The notes beneath the pieces were generated by a model. It saw only the letters and a list, made by a program, of their open reading frames with translations. It made no database searches and was not told where the DNA came from. DNA of 18,154 nucleotides from JAOUFP01 sp947085825 (GTDB taxonomy: Bacteria > Nitrospirota > Thermodesulfovibrionia > Thermodesulfovibrionales > UBA6898), in the NCBI GenBank assembly GCA_947085825.1, contig CAMTXX010000062.1:1-18154 (forward strand), given 5' to 3'. Shown here piece by piece: positions 7,014 through 14,388 of this stretch; position 1 is the stretch's first letter, and each line of letters begins with the position of its first letter. A program made the translations under genes and the position numbers.

Positions 7014-7048
7014 GTTGATATGATATTATAATGATATGATGATGTCAA
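7014..7048 (-). promoter_or_regulatory. Promoter and possible autoregulatory operator of the GntR-TauE operon
   Basis: On the minus strand a perfect -35 (TTGACA, 7048-7043) is followed by a 17-bp spacer and a -10 TATCAT (7025-7020). Six bases later comes the ATG at 7013. Spacer and -10 carry a direct repeat GATATGAT (plus-strand 7017-7024 and 7033-7040) on either side of the palindrome ATTATAAT (7025-7032). This repeat overlaps the polymerase contacts and is the natural candidate operator. The 180 bp beyond, up to the end of aspS, contains no other element that I can support. Confidence 0.75.
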
Positions 7049-7229
7049 GAAAAAAATGATTTTTTCTATGACGTGGCAAACTCGGGGGTAACACATGCGA
7101 GGCATTTCCACAAAACCAAAATACTTTATTGATGAAGAAGGCCACAAAAAAGCGGCTGAAAAGATCACCCTGAAGCACCCGCAAACGCTTAATACTGCAA
7201 TCCTCTCCCTTACTTTGAGGCCGGTACTG

Positions 7230-9011
7230 TTACTCTACAGGCACATCTGTCTTGATGTGCAGTTCCCTGAGCTGTTTTGTATCCACTGTTGATGGAGCGC
7301 CGGACATCAAACAAAATGCCTTCTGGGTCTTCGGAAAGGCTATCACATCCCTGATGGATGCTGCGCCGGCCATCAGCATCACAAGCCTGTCAAGCCCGAG
7401 CGCTATACCGCCATGGGGAGGCGCACCAAATTGAAGCGCCTCGAGCAGAAAGCCGAATTTCACACCGGCCTCTTCATCCGGCATATTCAGAAGCTCAAAC
7501 ATCCTTCTCTGTGCCTTCTGTTTATGTATCCTGAGGCTGCCGCCTCCGATCTCATATCCATTTAGAACAATATCGTAAGCATTCGCCTTTAAAGAGGAAA
7601 GCATGTCTTTATCGTTGATGTCTCCTGTGAGCATTTTTTCCATATCGTCATCGAGCGGAGAGGTAAAAGGATGGTGCATCGCCTGAAAACGCCCTTCATC
7701 TTCATCCCATTCCAGCAGGGGAAAGTCTGTTATCCATACAAACTTATATCCGGGCTGAATGAGTTTGAGTTTCCTGCCGAGCTCAAGCCGCATACGGCTC
7801 AGAACGTCGTATACAACCTTGGACTTATCAGCGACAAAGAGCATCATATCGCCCTCTTCAGCCTGCAGCCTTTCTGCCATCGCCTTCAGGACGTCTTCCG
7901 GGAAGAACTTTGCAATTGGAGACTCAAACCCGTTCTTCACCTTTATCCACGCAAGACCCTTTGCGCCAAAGGTCTGGGCCTCTGTCGTAAGCGTATCAAT
8001 CTCTTTCCGTGAAATGCCTGCCATGCCCTTACCATTCAGCGCCTTCACCATTCCGCCTGCCTGAAGCGCGTCCAAGAAAACCTTAAATGTGCCTTTTCCT
8101 GCAAGGTCAGCCATATCTTTAAGCTCAAGGCCGAAACGCATATCAGGTTTATCGTTGCCGAATCTTTCCATCGACTCATGGAAACTCAGCCGCTCAAAAG
8201 GGGTCTCAATATCAGTGTTCAGCGCCTCCATGAAAAGCCTCTTCATCATCCCTTCAATGAGAGAGATGACCTCATCCCTGTCAACAAAAGACATCTCAAG
8301 GTCAACCTGGGTAAACTCAGGCTGCCGGTCTGCCCTGAGGTCTTCATCACGGAAACACTTTACTATTTGAAAATATTTTTCCATGCCTGCAACCATCAGT
8401 ATCTGCTTAAACAGTTGCGGTGACTGCGGAAGGGCATAGAAATGCCCGGGATTGAGCCTGCTGGGCACAAGATAATCCCGCGCTCCTTCAGGCGTTGATT
8501 TTGTAAGCATCGGGGTTTCTATCTCCAGGAACCCCTTTTCGTCGAGAAAATCCCTGATCATTTTTGCAGTGCGATGGCGCAAGACCATATTCTGCTGCAT
8601 CTCAGGACGTCTGAGGTCGAGATACCGGTGTTTAAGCCTGAGCGCCTCTCCGGCCTCGGCAGCTTCTTCCATATTATATGGCATCGGCGACGCCTCGTTT
8701 AACACTTCCAGGCTTTGCACATATATTTCTGTCATGCCGGTAGGCAAGGCAGGATTTTCAGTGCCTGCCGGCCTCTTCCGTATTTCACCGGAGACCGCAA
8801 TAACATATTCGGCCCTGAGGCTATGCGCCTTCTCATGGACGTCACCGGAAACCTCAGGACTAAAGACCACCTGACAGAGCCCGCTTCTGTCTCTAAGGTC
8901 TATAAATATCAGCCCTCCGTGGTCCCTCCGTCTGAATACCCAGCCGGCTATTTTTTTCACCGAGCCGATATCCGTGTCTTTTATCTCACCACAACCTTTA
9001 TCCCGAATCAT
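7230..9011 (-). CDS. aspS: Aspartyl-tRNA synthetase, bacterial type, probably non-discriminating
   Basis: This full-length class IIb synthetase (593 residues) charges tRNA-Asp with aspartate in the cytoplasm. An OB-fold anticodon-binding domain (about 1-105; GWVFRRRDHGGLIFIDLRDR) precedes the catalytic domain. Motif 1 is around FLEIETPMLTKSTPEG, motif 2 is FRDEDLRADRQPEFTQVDLE, a bacterial GAD insertion spans about 290-410, and motif 3 is GGIALGLDRL near 534-543. Position 31 is His and position 83 is Gly. These match the residues shown in Pseudomonas aeruginosa AspRS to permit charging of tRNA-Asn as well. If so, the organism needs GatCAB to convert Asp-tRNA-Asn. The start overlaps the stop of the upstream pseudouridine synthase gene (ATGA), so the two are translationally coupled. 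Confidence 0.97.
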   Translation of the reverse strand: MIRDKGCGEIKDTDIGSVKKIAGWVFRRRDHGGLIFIDLRDRSGLCQVVFSPEVSGDVHEKAHSLRAEYVIAVSGEIRKRPAGTENPALPTGMTEIYVQSLEVLNEASPMPYNMEEAAEAGEALRLKHRYLDLRRPEMQQNMVLRHRTAKMIRDFLDEKGFLEIETPMLTKSTPEGARDYLVPSRLNPGHFYALPQSPQLFKQILMVAGMEKYFQIVKCFRDEDLRADRQPEFTQVDLEMSFVDRDEVISLIEGMMKRLFMEALNTDIETPFERLSFHESMERFGNDKPDMRFGLELKDMADLAGKGTFKVFLDALQAGGMVKALNGKGMAGISRKEIDTLTTEAQTFGAKGLAWIKVKNGFESPIAKFFPEDVLKAMAERLQAEEGDMMLFVADKSKVVYDVLSRMRLELGRKLKLIQPGYKFVWITDFPLLEWDEDEGRFQAMHHPFTSPLDDDMEKMLTGDINDKDMLSSLKANAYDIVLNGYEIGGGSLRIHKQKAQRRMFELLNMPDEEAGVKFGFLLEALQFGAPPHGGIALGLDRLVMLMAGAASIRDVIAFPKTQKAFCLMSGAPSTVDTKQLRELHIKTDVPVE

Positions 9012-9739
9012 AAAGCCTCACCCATGTTTAATTCCCTCTTCAGTATTCTCATTTCTTCAGAAGAGATCTGACGGCATTCACCAGGCTTCAAAGGTCCCAT
9101 CTCAAGCCCGTTAATCCGCATTCTCATCAATCTTATGACCGAATGCCCGACTCTCTCAACCATCCTCCGTATCTGACGCTTTTTCCCTTCATATATCACC
9201 ATTTCAATCCATGAGTTACTCTCTATTTTCCGCAAACGTTTGACCTTTGCAGGCGCTGTTACTGTCCTGTCGAGCCTGACGCCCTTTCTGAGTTTCTCAA
9301 TGCTCTCATCCTCAATCAGACCTTTGATCTTCACCAGATAGGTCTTAGGTATCTTTTTTGAAGGATGTAGCACCGCATGGGCAAATTCACCGTCATTGGT
9401 GATCAGCAGCATACCCTCTGAATCAAAATCCAGCCTGCCGACAGGATACACCCGCTGTCTTATTCCTTTTAAAAAATCGTGTACAGTGGGCCTTCCCTCA
9501 GGATCACTCATTGAGGTCACCACGCCCCTGGGTTTATTTAAAATAAAATATACCTTTTTTTCAGGTCTGAAAAGAAGCTTGCCATCCACTTTTATATGAT
9601 CTTTCAGCATGTCTGCCTTCATCCCGATGGTGGCAACCTTGCCGTTTACTGTCACACGGCCTTCAAGAATGAATTCTTCCGCTTTTCTGCGCGAAGCCAA
9701 ACCCATTTCCGCAATTATTTTCTGAAGACGCTGTTCCAT
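9008..9739 (-). CDS. rluB: rRNA pseudouridine synthase, RsuA/RluB family
   Basis: This 243-residue enzyme has an N-terminal S4 RNA-binding domain (about 1-60; LQKIIAEMGLASRRKAEEFI). The catalytic domain follows, with FILNKPRGVVTS and the active-site motif PVGRLDFDSEGMLLITNDG, where D104 is the catalytic Asp. The conserved EGKKRQIRRM near the C-terminus fits the RluB/RsuA branch, which modifies uridine in the 23S or 16S rRNA. I assign RluB by length and common usage; RluE, RluF or RsuA specificity cannot be excluded by eye. Only a weak GGAAA precedes the ATG. It is first in a two-gene unit with aspS. Confidence 0.9.
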   Translation of the reverse strand: MEQRLQKIIAEMGLASRRKAEEFILEGRVTVNGKVATIGMKADMLKDHIKVDGKLLFRPEKKVYFILNKPRGVVTSMSDPEGRPTVHDFLKGIRQRVYPVGRLDFDSEGMLLITNDGEFAHAVLHPSKKIPKTYLVKIKGLIEDESIEKLRKGVRLDRTVTAPAKVKRLRKIESNSWIEMVIYEGKKRQIRRMVERVGHSVIRLMRMRINGLEMGPLKPGECRQISSEEMRILKRELNMGEAL

Positions 9740-9850
9740 AAGGTTTCCATAATAACATAACCCCGCTTAATACACATAATTTCCTGAGCAAAAACAATAC
9801 TGCTTCATTTCAAAAAAATACGCATGCCCTGCTCAATAGGATAAAATTTT

Positions 9851-9859
9851 TGCTATAAT
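9851..9859 (+). promoter_or_regulatory. Extended -10 promoter abutting the P-loop NTPase gene
   Basis: TGCTATAAT is a perfect extended -10. The TATAAT (9854-9859) is separated from the ATG at 9866 by 6 nt, and no ribosome binding site is present. The expected -35 position (about 9830-9836) is poor, which extended -10 promoters tolerate. Transcription would begin at or next to the start codon. Confidence 0.68.
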
Positions 9860-9865
9860 GCATCC

Positions 9866-10456
9866 ATGACTATAAAAAGTAAAAATCACGCCAAAACTGT
9901 TATCAAACAAAATTCAGCGCAAAAAGCTTCCACGGAACAGTCTGAAAATATTGTTTTTACCAGTGATAATGCTGATAACATGAAAAAAATCATCGGCTGT
10001 TACAAAAACATCCTTGTTTGCGGAGTTAAGGGAGTTGGCAAGATAACAAATACAGTTCAGGCAGTTCGAGACAGGCCAAACGTTTATTACTCCGGCAACC
10101 CGGTTGATTTTGAGGGAAAATTAAGACCTGGAAGTTATGAAAAATACCTGAAATACATCGTCTCCCTGAAAAATGATATTACTCTGGTCAATGATATCAA
10201 CACCTTATTGACGTTAAAGGACAAAATCGTTCTTATTATCGATGAGATATATGGCAGAAATAAAGAGCAGTTAGACTCCATAGGCAGGCTTTATGATATG
10301 GAAAACATTCAGATAATCCAGATTGTCGGGTGTATGAAATCCATGGGCGACTTGATCGACAGGATAGATGTGATCGTTGAACTGCACAATGACGGGGCTT
10401 TTATCGTAGATAATAAATTAGGGAAGGCCATATGCAGAATATTCATGAAAAAATAA
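9866..10456 (+). CDS. Small P-loop NTPase of unknown function with atypical Walker A
   Basis: This 196-residue protein is the only complete plus-strand gene here. A Lys/Ser-rich, probably disordered N-terminus (1-38) precedes one nucleotide-binding domain. The P-loop is CGVKGVGKIT (residues 52-61): the Lys (K59) is followed by Ile rather than Ser/Thr, with Thr one place later. Walker B is IVLIIDEIYG (121-130), with D126 and E127. A later hydrophobic strand ending in IVGCMKSMGD (about residues 153-162) is placed like a sensor-1 strand. The protein is compact, without a recognisable lid domain or partner domain. The arrangement recalls AAA+/STAND-like folds, but I cannot assign a family. It converges with the TauE-type gene, leaving a 6-bp gap and no obvious terminator. 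The mRNA is predicted leaderless. Confidence 0.8.
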   Translation: MTIKSKNHAKTVIKQNSAQKASTEQSENIVFTSDNADNMKKIIGCYKNILVCGVKGVGKITNTVQAVRDRPNVYYSGNPVDFEGKLRPGSYEKYLKYIVSLKNDITLVNDINTLLTLKDKIVLIIDEIYGRNKEQLDSIGRLYDMENIQIIQIVGCMKSMGDLIDRIDVIVELHNDGAFIVDNKLGKAICRIFMKK

Positions 10457-10462
10457 AAGCTT

Positions 10463-11236
10463 TCATATAATCCCTGTCCCAAGTCCAAGTGCGATAACAG
10501 CAAGCATAAACGAAACAATAATCTGTATGGTGCGCATCGTGACCTTTTTGACCAGACGGGTTCCTGCAAAAACTCCCAGAAAGGCCGAGGCTGTGGCTGT
10601 AAGCAGAAGAAGAAAGTTGTCACCTATCCCTGAAAGGGAAAAATGGGCTGTATAGACAGATATCCGGGTGACATCAACAAGACACGCTACCATAACTCCT
10701 GTGGCTATAAACGACTCTTTTGTAAGACCGCACCTGATCAGAAAGGCGCTCCGCAGGGCGCCCTGATGACCCGAAAGCCCGCCAAAAAAACCGCTCATAA
10801 GCCCGCCGAACGGCAGATATTTCTTTTCAAAAGAAAGCTTATCAAAAGCAGGAACAAGTTCAATAACCGCAAACAAGAGCATGAGCAGCGCAATAATGAG
10901 TTTCACCGGGGTCACATGGAAATCACGCTCAAAGATATGATAGCTTGTAAGCGGACTAAGCCCTGAAAGCCACAGGAGCGTCCAGGCGCCCGCCATGGCC
11001 GCAAGGACAGCAGGGATTCCAAAACGCATTACCGTAGCCCTGTCTGCATATCTCCCGAACAAAGCAAGCTTGAAAAGATTATTGAGGAGATGGACAATTG
11101 CCGTCATTGCAACAGATACATTCAAAGGGAAAAAGAGCGCAAAGACAGGCAGCAGGAGCGTTCCCAGCCCAAAGCCTGAAAAGAGCGTCAGCAAAGAAGC
11201 AAAAAGAGCTGCTGCGGAAATAACGAGATATTCCAT
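10463..11236 (-). CDS. TauE/SafE-family (YfcA-like) permease
   Basis: This integral membrane protein of 257 residues has about eight predicted membrane segments. The first half carries the family motif SGFGLGTLLLPVFALFFP near residue 20, and the second has FGGLMSGFFGGLSGHQGA near the middle. This is the usual length for a single two-repeat TauE protein and is shorter than the 419-residue paralogue at 4968-6227, with which it shares only fold-level features. The substrate is unknown; family members export sulfite and related anions. The ribosome binding site is ambiguous: GGAGG lies about 14 nt upstream of the ATG, farther than usual. It is the last gene of a minus-strand series that also includes a DMT permease. 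Confidence 0.85.
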   Translation of the reverse strand: MEYLVISAAALFASLLTLFSGFGLGTLLLPVFALFFPLNVSVAMTAIVHLLNNLFKLALFGRYADRATVMRFGIPAVLAAMAGAWTLLWLSGLSPLTSYHIFERDFHVTPVKLIIALLMLLFAVIELVPAFDKLSFEKKYLPFGGLMSGFFGGLSGHQGALRSAFLIRCGLTKESFIATGVMVACLVDVTRISVYTAHFSLSGIGDNFLLLLTATASAFLGVFAGTRLVKKVTMRTIQIIVSFMLAVIALGLGTGII

Positions 11237-11276
11237 GGATTATTACATTGCCTCCATCAATTAACCTATAGCTGCC

Positions 11277-11292
11277 TGCTCTATATAGAGCA
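11277..11292. promoter_or_regulatory. Perfect 16-bp palindrome upstream of the second TauE gene
   Basis: TGCTCTATATAGAGCA is a perfect palindrome in the 96-bp gap between the DMT permease and the TauE-like permease. On the minus strand it overlaps a weak -35 (TTGCTC) that is 17 bp from TATAGG, about 25 nt before the start. It fits a dimeric repressor operator or a short hairpin. No T-run follows on either strand, so it is not an intrinsic terminator. Confidence 0.5.
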
Positions 11293-11332
11293 AAGTGAAG
11301 TTTATCTCATAGTGGGCTTTTCGTCAAGCGCC

Positions 11333-12211
11333 TCATTTTGCGGTCACAACCATGACAAAACCTGCAAACATCAACAAAGCTCCGAGCGCCCTGCCCTTGA
11401 TATTCTCTTCCCTGAAAAGCAGATACCCATAAACCACTCCGATAAGCAGGCTCGTCCTTTTGACAGCTATCATATAGGCCACCTCAGTTAGCTTCATGGC
11501 AGACATATGGGTTATGACCATCAAAGAATAAAAAAAACCCGGCATAATCATATATTTATATTTCTTCCGCGCAATAAAGGCCCTCAGATCATTCTTTCCC
11601 ATCAGAAACCCTATGGGCACAAAAAAGATATTCAATGCGATGAAATAGGTTGTTCCAAAAAACAGGGGTGATGAATGCTCTATCGCCAGTTTTCCCATCG
11701 AAGAGGTGATGCTGTAAAGAAAAGCTACGCCTATCATCATGATAGAGCCTCTCTCCCTGGTTATCGCCCTGAAGGGTTCAAGAACACCTTTTTTTATTTC
11801 GTCTATGTTTAAAAGGTAACTGCCTGCGGCGATAAGAAAGATGCCTGTGCCTCCCCATAGCGACACCGTCTCGCCGAGTGTAAAATATGAAATGAAGATG
11901 AGAAATACAGGCGTCAGGGCAAGAAACGGCAGTGTCAGGCTCAGGGGAGACAGCTTAAGCGCCTTTATATACAGGATGATCGTTATGACTTCTACTGGAA
12001 GGGCTATCAAAAAGGCCTTATAAAAATCATTGCCCAGCACAGGTATAGGTATGAAAAAAAGTATGACAAGAAGCAGAGGCAGGGAGAATATGAGCCTGAA
12101 CCAGGCAACAAGATATTCATTATTGTTATCAACAGCCTTCTTCGTAAGGGCATCGCTCGTGGCAAGCGTGAAGGCAGACAATAAAGATAAAACCACCCAG
12201 TGATAAGACAT
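11333..12211 (-). CDS. EamA/DMT-superfamily permease
   Basis: This 292-residue protein has ten predicted membrane segments in two EamA repeats (about 1-137 and 150-290). Family features include the N-terminal SAFTLATSDALTKKAVDN, PLSLTLPFLALTPVFL with GE and W in the first repeat, and AYMIAVKRTSLLIGVVYGYL with F-R-E-E in the second. DMT proteins export or import amino acids, nucleotides or other metabolites by proton or exchange mechanisms; the substrate cannot be read from sequence. No ribosome binding site is evident. TAGAAT lies 5 nt before the ATG with a poor -35, so it may be leaderless or read through from upstream genes. It sits 42 bp after the truncated spermidine-synthase-like gene. 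Confidence 0.88.
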   Translation of the reverse strand: MSYHWVVLSLLSAFTLATSDALTKKAVDNNNEYLVAWFRLIFSLPLLLVILFFIPIPVLGNDFYKAFLIALPVEVITIILYIKALKLSPLSLTLPFLALTPVFLIFISYFTLGETVSLWGGTGIFLIAAGSYLLNIDEIKKGVLEPFRAITRERGSIMMIGVAFLYSITSSMGKLAIEHSSPLFFGTTYFIALNIFFVPIGFLMGKNDLRAFIARKKYKYMIMPGFFYSLMVITHMSAMKLTEVAYMIAVKRTSLLIGVVYGYLLFREENIKGRALGALLMFAGFVMVVTAK

Positions 12212-12253
12212 CTGGTATTCTACAAAATCGGCCTAAGGTTTGCGACAAAATAT

Positions 12254-12571
12254 TTATATTAAAAGATTATTTTCATAAACCTCAGGCGCCAGTTCGGCCA
12301 CCACAACACCGGCCTCCGGGCCTATCCTGCTTAGCGCTGCTGCCACTGTGTAGCCCATGCCCAGACCGCCGATAAGAATCCTTGGGTTGGGACGGTCAGC
12401 AATCTTTGCGCAGGCCAGTTCGGCCAGAGCCTCCTCTGATCCATGAACGCGACTATTCATGAGTTCACAGCCCTCTATCCTGATCGAGAATTCCGCACCA
12501 CGTTTGTAGAGGCGAAGCTCTCCGCTGTTTCCCTTCACCTGCGCGCTGTCGAGTAATTCCCAGGGGATCAT
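12254..12571 (-). pseudogene. Spermidine-synthase-like methyltransferase-fold protein, truncated at its C-terminus
   Basis: The 105-residue product begins MIPWELLDSAQVKGNSGEL, contains GCELMNSRVHGSEEALAELA and the nucleotide-binding motif RILIGGLGMGYTVAAAL, then VVVAELAPEVYENN, and stops. Relatives I recall continue for about another 110 residues after this point, including the catalytic aspartate region. The strand-2 acidic residue (AELAP) is followed in relatives by E-W-N, here E-N-N. The sequence after the stop is AT-rich and does not resume the family in any frame I checked. The start is well supported: GAGG overlaps the preceding gene's stop, 7 nt away. I interpret a 3' deletion remnant. 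A functional short form cannot be excluded but would lack the second half of the active site. Confidence 0.7.
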
Positions 12572-12578
12572 GACTGCC

Positions 12579-14117
12579 TCATACGTTGTTTCCTATAATA
12601 TTCATAGCTGCCTTTATGCCGTCTGCGCCGCTTGATATTATACCTCCGGAGCAACCGCTGCCTTCTCCGACTATATAAAGATTTTCAAAGCCGGCGCAGC
12701 GATTATCCTTTTCCCTCAGGGCCTGAATGGGTGATGAAGTCTTGCTCTCAAGCCCCATAATACTGCCTGCTTCAAAGCCCCTTATTTTTCTGCTGAAATC
12801 CTTCAGACCTTCCCTGATAGAGCTGCTTATTTCAGCAGGCAGCAAATCCCATAATTCAGCCGGTTTCAGTCCCAGGGCATAACTTGATTCAACAATTTTT
12901 GACGGCTCTTTCCTGTCAATAAAATCCTGTATACTGCAAAACGGGGCCTTAAAGCCATCTGAATATTGGTGAAAACTCTCCTCAAGGGTTTCAAGCCAAT
13001 CAAGGGCTTCCTCCGGCATTGCCTCCCTGCCGATGAGTTTGTCAGGATGGACTCCGGCTACACAACCCGCGTTTGCAAACTTCCCATCCCTCTTATACAG
13101 GCTCATTCCGTTTACTATGTTTGTGTTTTGATATGCAGCCGCAGGAACAACAGTTCCGCCCGGGCACATGCAAAAGGTATACACAGGGAGATTGCCGTCT
13201 CCCCTGGATGTGAGACGGTATTCAGCAGCCTTTACTCCGGGCAGACTTTCCCGTCCCCATTGCGCCTTGTTTATAATCTCCTGAGGGTGCTCCACCCTGC
13301 TGCCCAGTGCAAAATTCTTAGTACGGAACTGAACACCCCTCCTGAGCAACATCCGGTAGGTCTCAAAGGCTGAATGACCAGGGGCGATAATAAAATAATC
13401 CGCTTCAATTCCCCCTGAGGCAGTTATTGCTTCAATGACTTTGTTGTCTTCAATTTTCAAGTCTTCCAGCAGGGTCTCAAATAGAACGCTGCCGCCGATA
13501 TTAAGGAACTCTTCCCTGAGATTTCTGACAATCTTCTTGAGATTATCACTCCCAAGATGAGGATGCGCCATATATCCTATTTCCTCCGGCGCGCCTGCCT
13601 TAATATAGCCGGATAATATAAACTGCCTTTCCTTTGATATATGCTTGGTCCTTGAAGTGAGCTTCCCATCGGAAAATGTCCCTGCTCCTCCCTCACCAAA
13701 GGCATAATTGCTGACTGGATCAAAAACTCCGGTCTTCTCAAAATCTTTAATCCCCCCGGTTCTCTTATGAACATCCGTGCCTCGTTCGATTATCGTTGTA
13801 TGGAATCCTGCCTTCTGAAGCACAAACGCTGAAAAAAATCCCGCAGGTCCGCTTCCGACAACAACCGCCTTCTTCCCTGTGTTTCTATACGGAATAATCA
13901 GAGACGGGGAAATTTCCGGAGCATCCCCTGTAATTTCTTTGGACAAAACTAAAACCCGGATAAGCCAGTGGATGTGGTCTTTTTTCCTTGCGTCGAGACT
14001 CTTATTTTCTATCTGAAAGGAGAATTCCGTTATCTCCAATTCTTTTCCGATGGCTTCTCTCAGTTCATCTTCCTGAAAATCAGTCAGCAGCTTTAATGAA
14101 ATTTCTCTGTATCCCAT
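12579..14117 (-). CDS. FAD-dependent oxidoreductase (COG2509-type, uncharacterised)
   Basis: This 512-residue flavoprotein has an N-terminal domain of about 80 residues before the dinucleotide-binding motif VVVGSGPAGFFSAFVLQKAG (residues 85-104, GSGPAG at 88-93), which is followed by a strand ending IIERG. Later features are NYAFGEGGAGTFSDGKLTSR, DYFIIAPGHSAFETY, FALGSRVEHPQ, CMCPGGTVVPAA and the C-terminal FAD motif LYIVGEGSGCSGGI. This is the pattern of the uncharacterised FAD-dependent dehydrogenase family, distantly related to electron-transfer and thioredoxin-reductase-like flavoproteins. The reaction is unknown. It has the Cys-rich CMCPGG motif but no 4Fe-4S cluster motif. It is first in a minus-strand series with short gaps to the next genes. 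No ribosome binding site precedes the ATG. Confidence 0.88.
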   Translation of the reverse strand: MGYREISLKLLTDFQEDELREAIGKELEITEFSFQIENKSLDARKKDHIHWLIRVLVLSKEITGDAPEISPSLIIPYRNTGKKAVVVGSGPAGFFSAFVLQKAGFHTTIIERGTDVHKRTGGIKDFEKTGVFDPVSNYAFGEGGAGTFSDGKLTSRTKHISKERQFILSGYIKAGAPEEIGYMAHPHLGSDNLKKIVRNLREEFLNIGGSVLFETLLEDLKIEDNKVIEAITASGGIEADYFIIAPGHSAFETYRMLLRRGVQFRTKNFALGSRVEHPQEIINKAQWGRESLPGVKAAEYRLTSRGDGNLPVYTFCMCPGGTVVPAAAYQNTNIVNGMSLYKRDGKFANAGCVAGVHPDKLIGREAMPEEALDWLETLEESFHQYSDGFKAPFCSIQDFIDRKEPSKIVESSYALGLKPAELWDLLPAEISSSIREGLKDFSRKIRGFEAGSIMGLESKTSSPIQALREKDNRCAGFENLYIVGEGSGCSGGIISSGADGIKAAMNIIGNNV

Positions 14118-14202
14118 GGTATTAGTTTAACTTTAAATAGCGCAATAACGGAAACAGAAGGAGAGGTATTATTGACATCCATGTAAAAAGTCCTGTCTCA
14201 CA

Positions 14203-14224
14203 CCAACAGTAGGTGCTTTAAGCA
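14203..14224 (+). repeat. Dispersed repeat, copy A (CCAACAGTAGG plus hairpin)
   Basis: CCAACAGTAGG is followed by the hairpin TGCTT-T-AAGCA (14214-14224). The same CCAACAGTAGG occurs at 17979-17989 before CGCTT-CT-AAGCG. Here both stem ends are changed together (T-A instead of C-G), so pairing is kept. This copy and copy B lie in the 271-bp gene-free stretch after the FAD oxidoreductase. The sequence between them (CACGAAGACACAAAG, an AAAGATA/TATCTTT hairpin at 14242-14258, and TTTCTCTGTG) looks like degraded repeat DNA with no gene. Confidence 0.8.
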
Positions 14225-14286
14225 CAAAGTCACGAAGACACAAAGATAAAATATCTTTATTTTCAATGCGTTTTTCTCTGTGCCCT

Positions 14287-14322
14287 CGCTTAAAGCGCCT
14301 GATTTTGGCAGTCCGTGGCTAA
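14287..14322 (-). repeat. Dispersed repeat, copy B (inverted)
   Basis: Read on the minus strand this 36-bp copy starts TTAGCCACGGA, contains CAAAA, and ends AGGCGCTTTAAGCG. The copy at 17933-17968 has the same start, length and end on the plus strand. The two differ at a few internal positions only. Confidence 0.82.
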
Positions 14323-14337
14323 ATCAGTATATCATTT

Positions 14338-14356
14338 GTTCCCTTCTCACGGGAAC
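14338..14356. other. Short hairpin downstream of vapC
   Basis: GTTCCC (14338-14343) and GGGAAC (14351-14356) form a 6-bp stem with a 7-nt loop, about 33 nt past the toxin gene stop. No proper T-run follows on the minus strand, so it is at best a weak terminator or mRNA-stabilising hairpin. Confidence 0.4.
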
Positions 14357-14388
14357 TTTCTACCCACTCAATACGGGAAAGAGCCAAA

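Noticed and set aside
6890..7168. 92-residue minus-strand frame covering the GntR promoter
   Set aside because: It overlaps the GntR gene in another frame and would place the promoter inside a gene; no ribosome binding site or family features.
10309..10623. Minus-strand frame antisense to the P-loop NTPase
   Set aside because: It overlaps two better-supported genes and has shadow-like composition.
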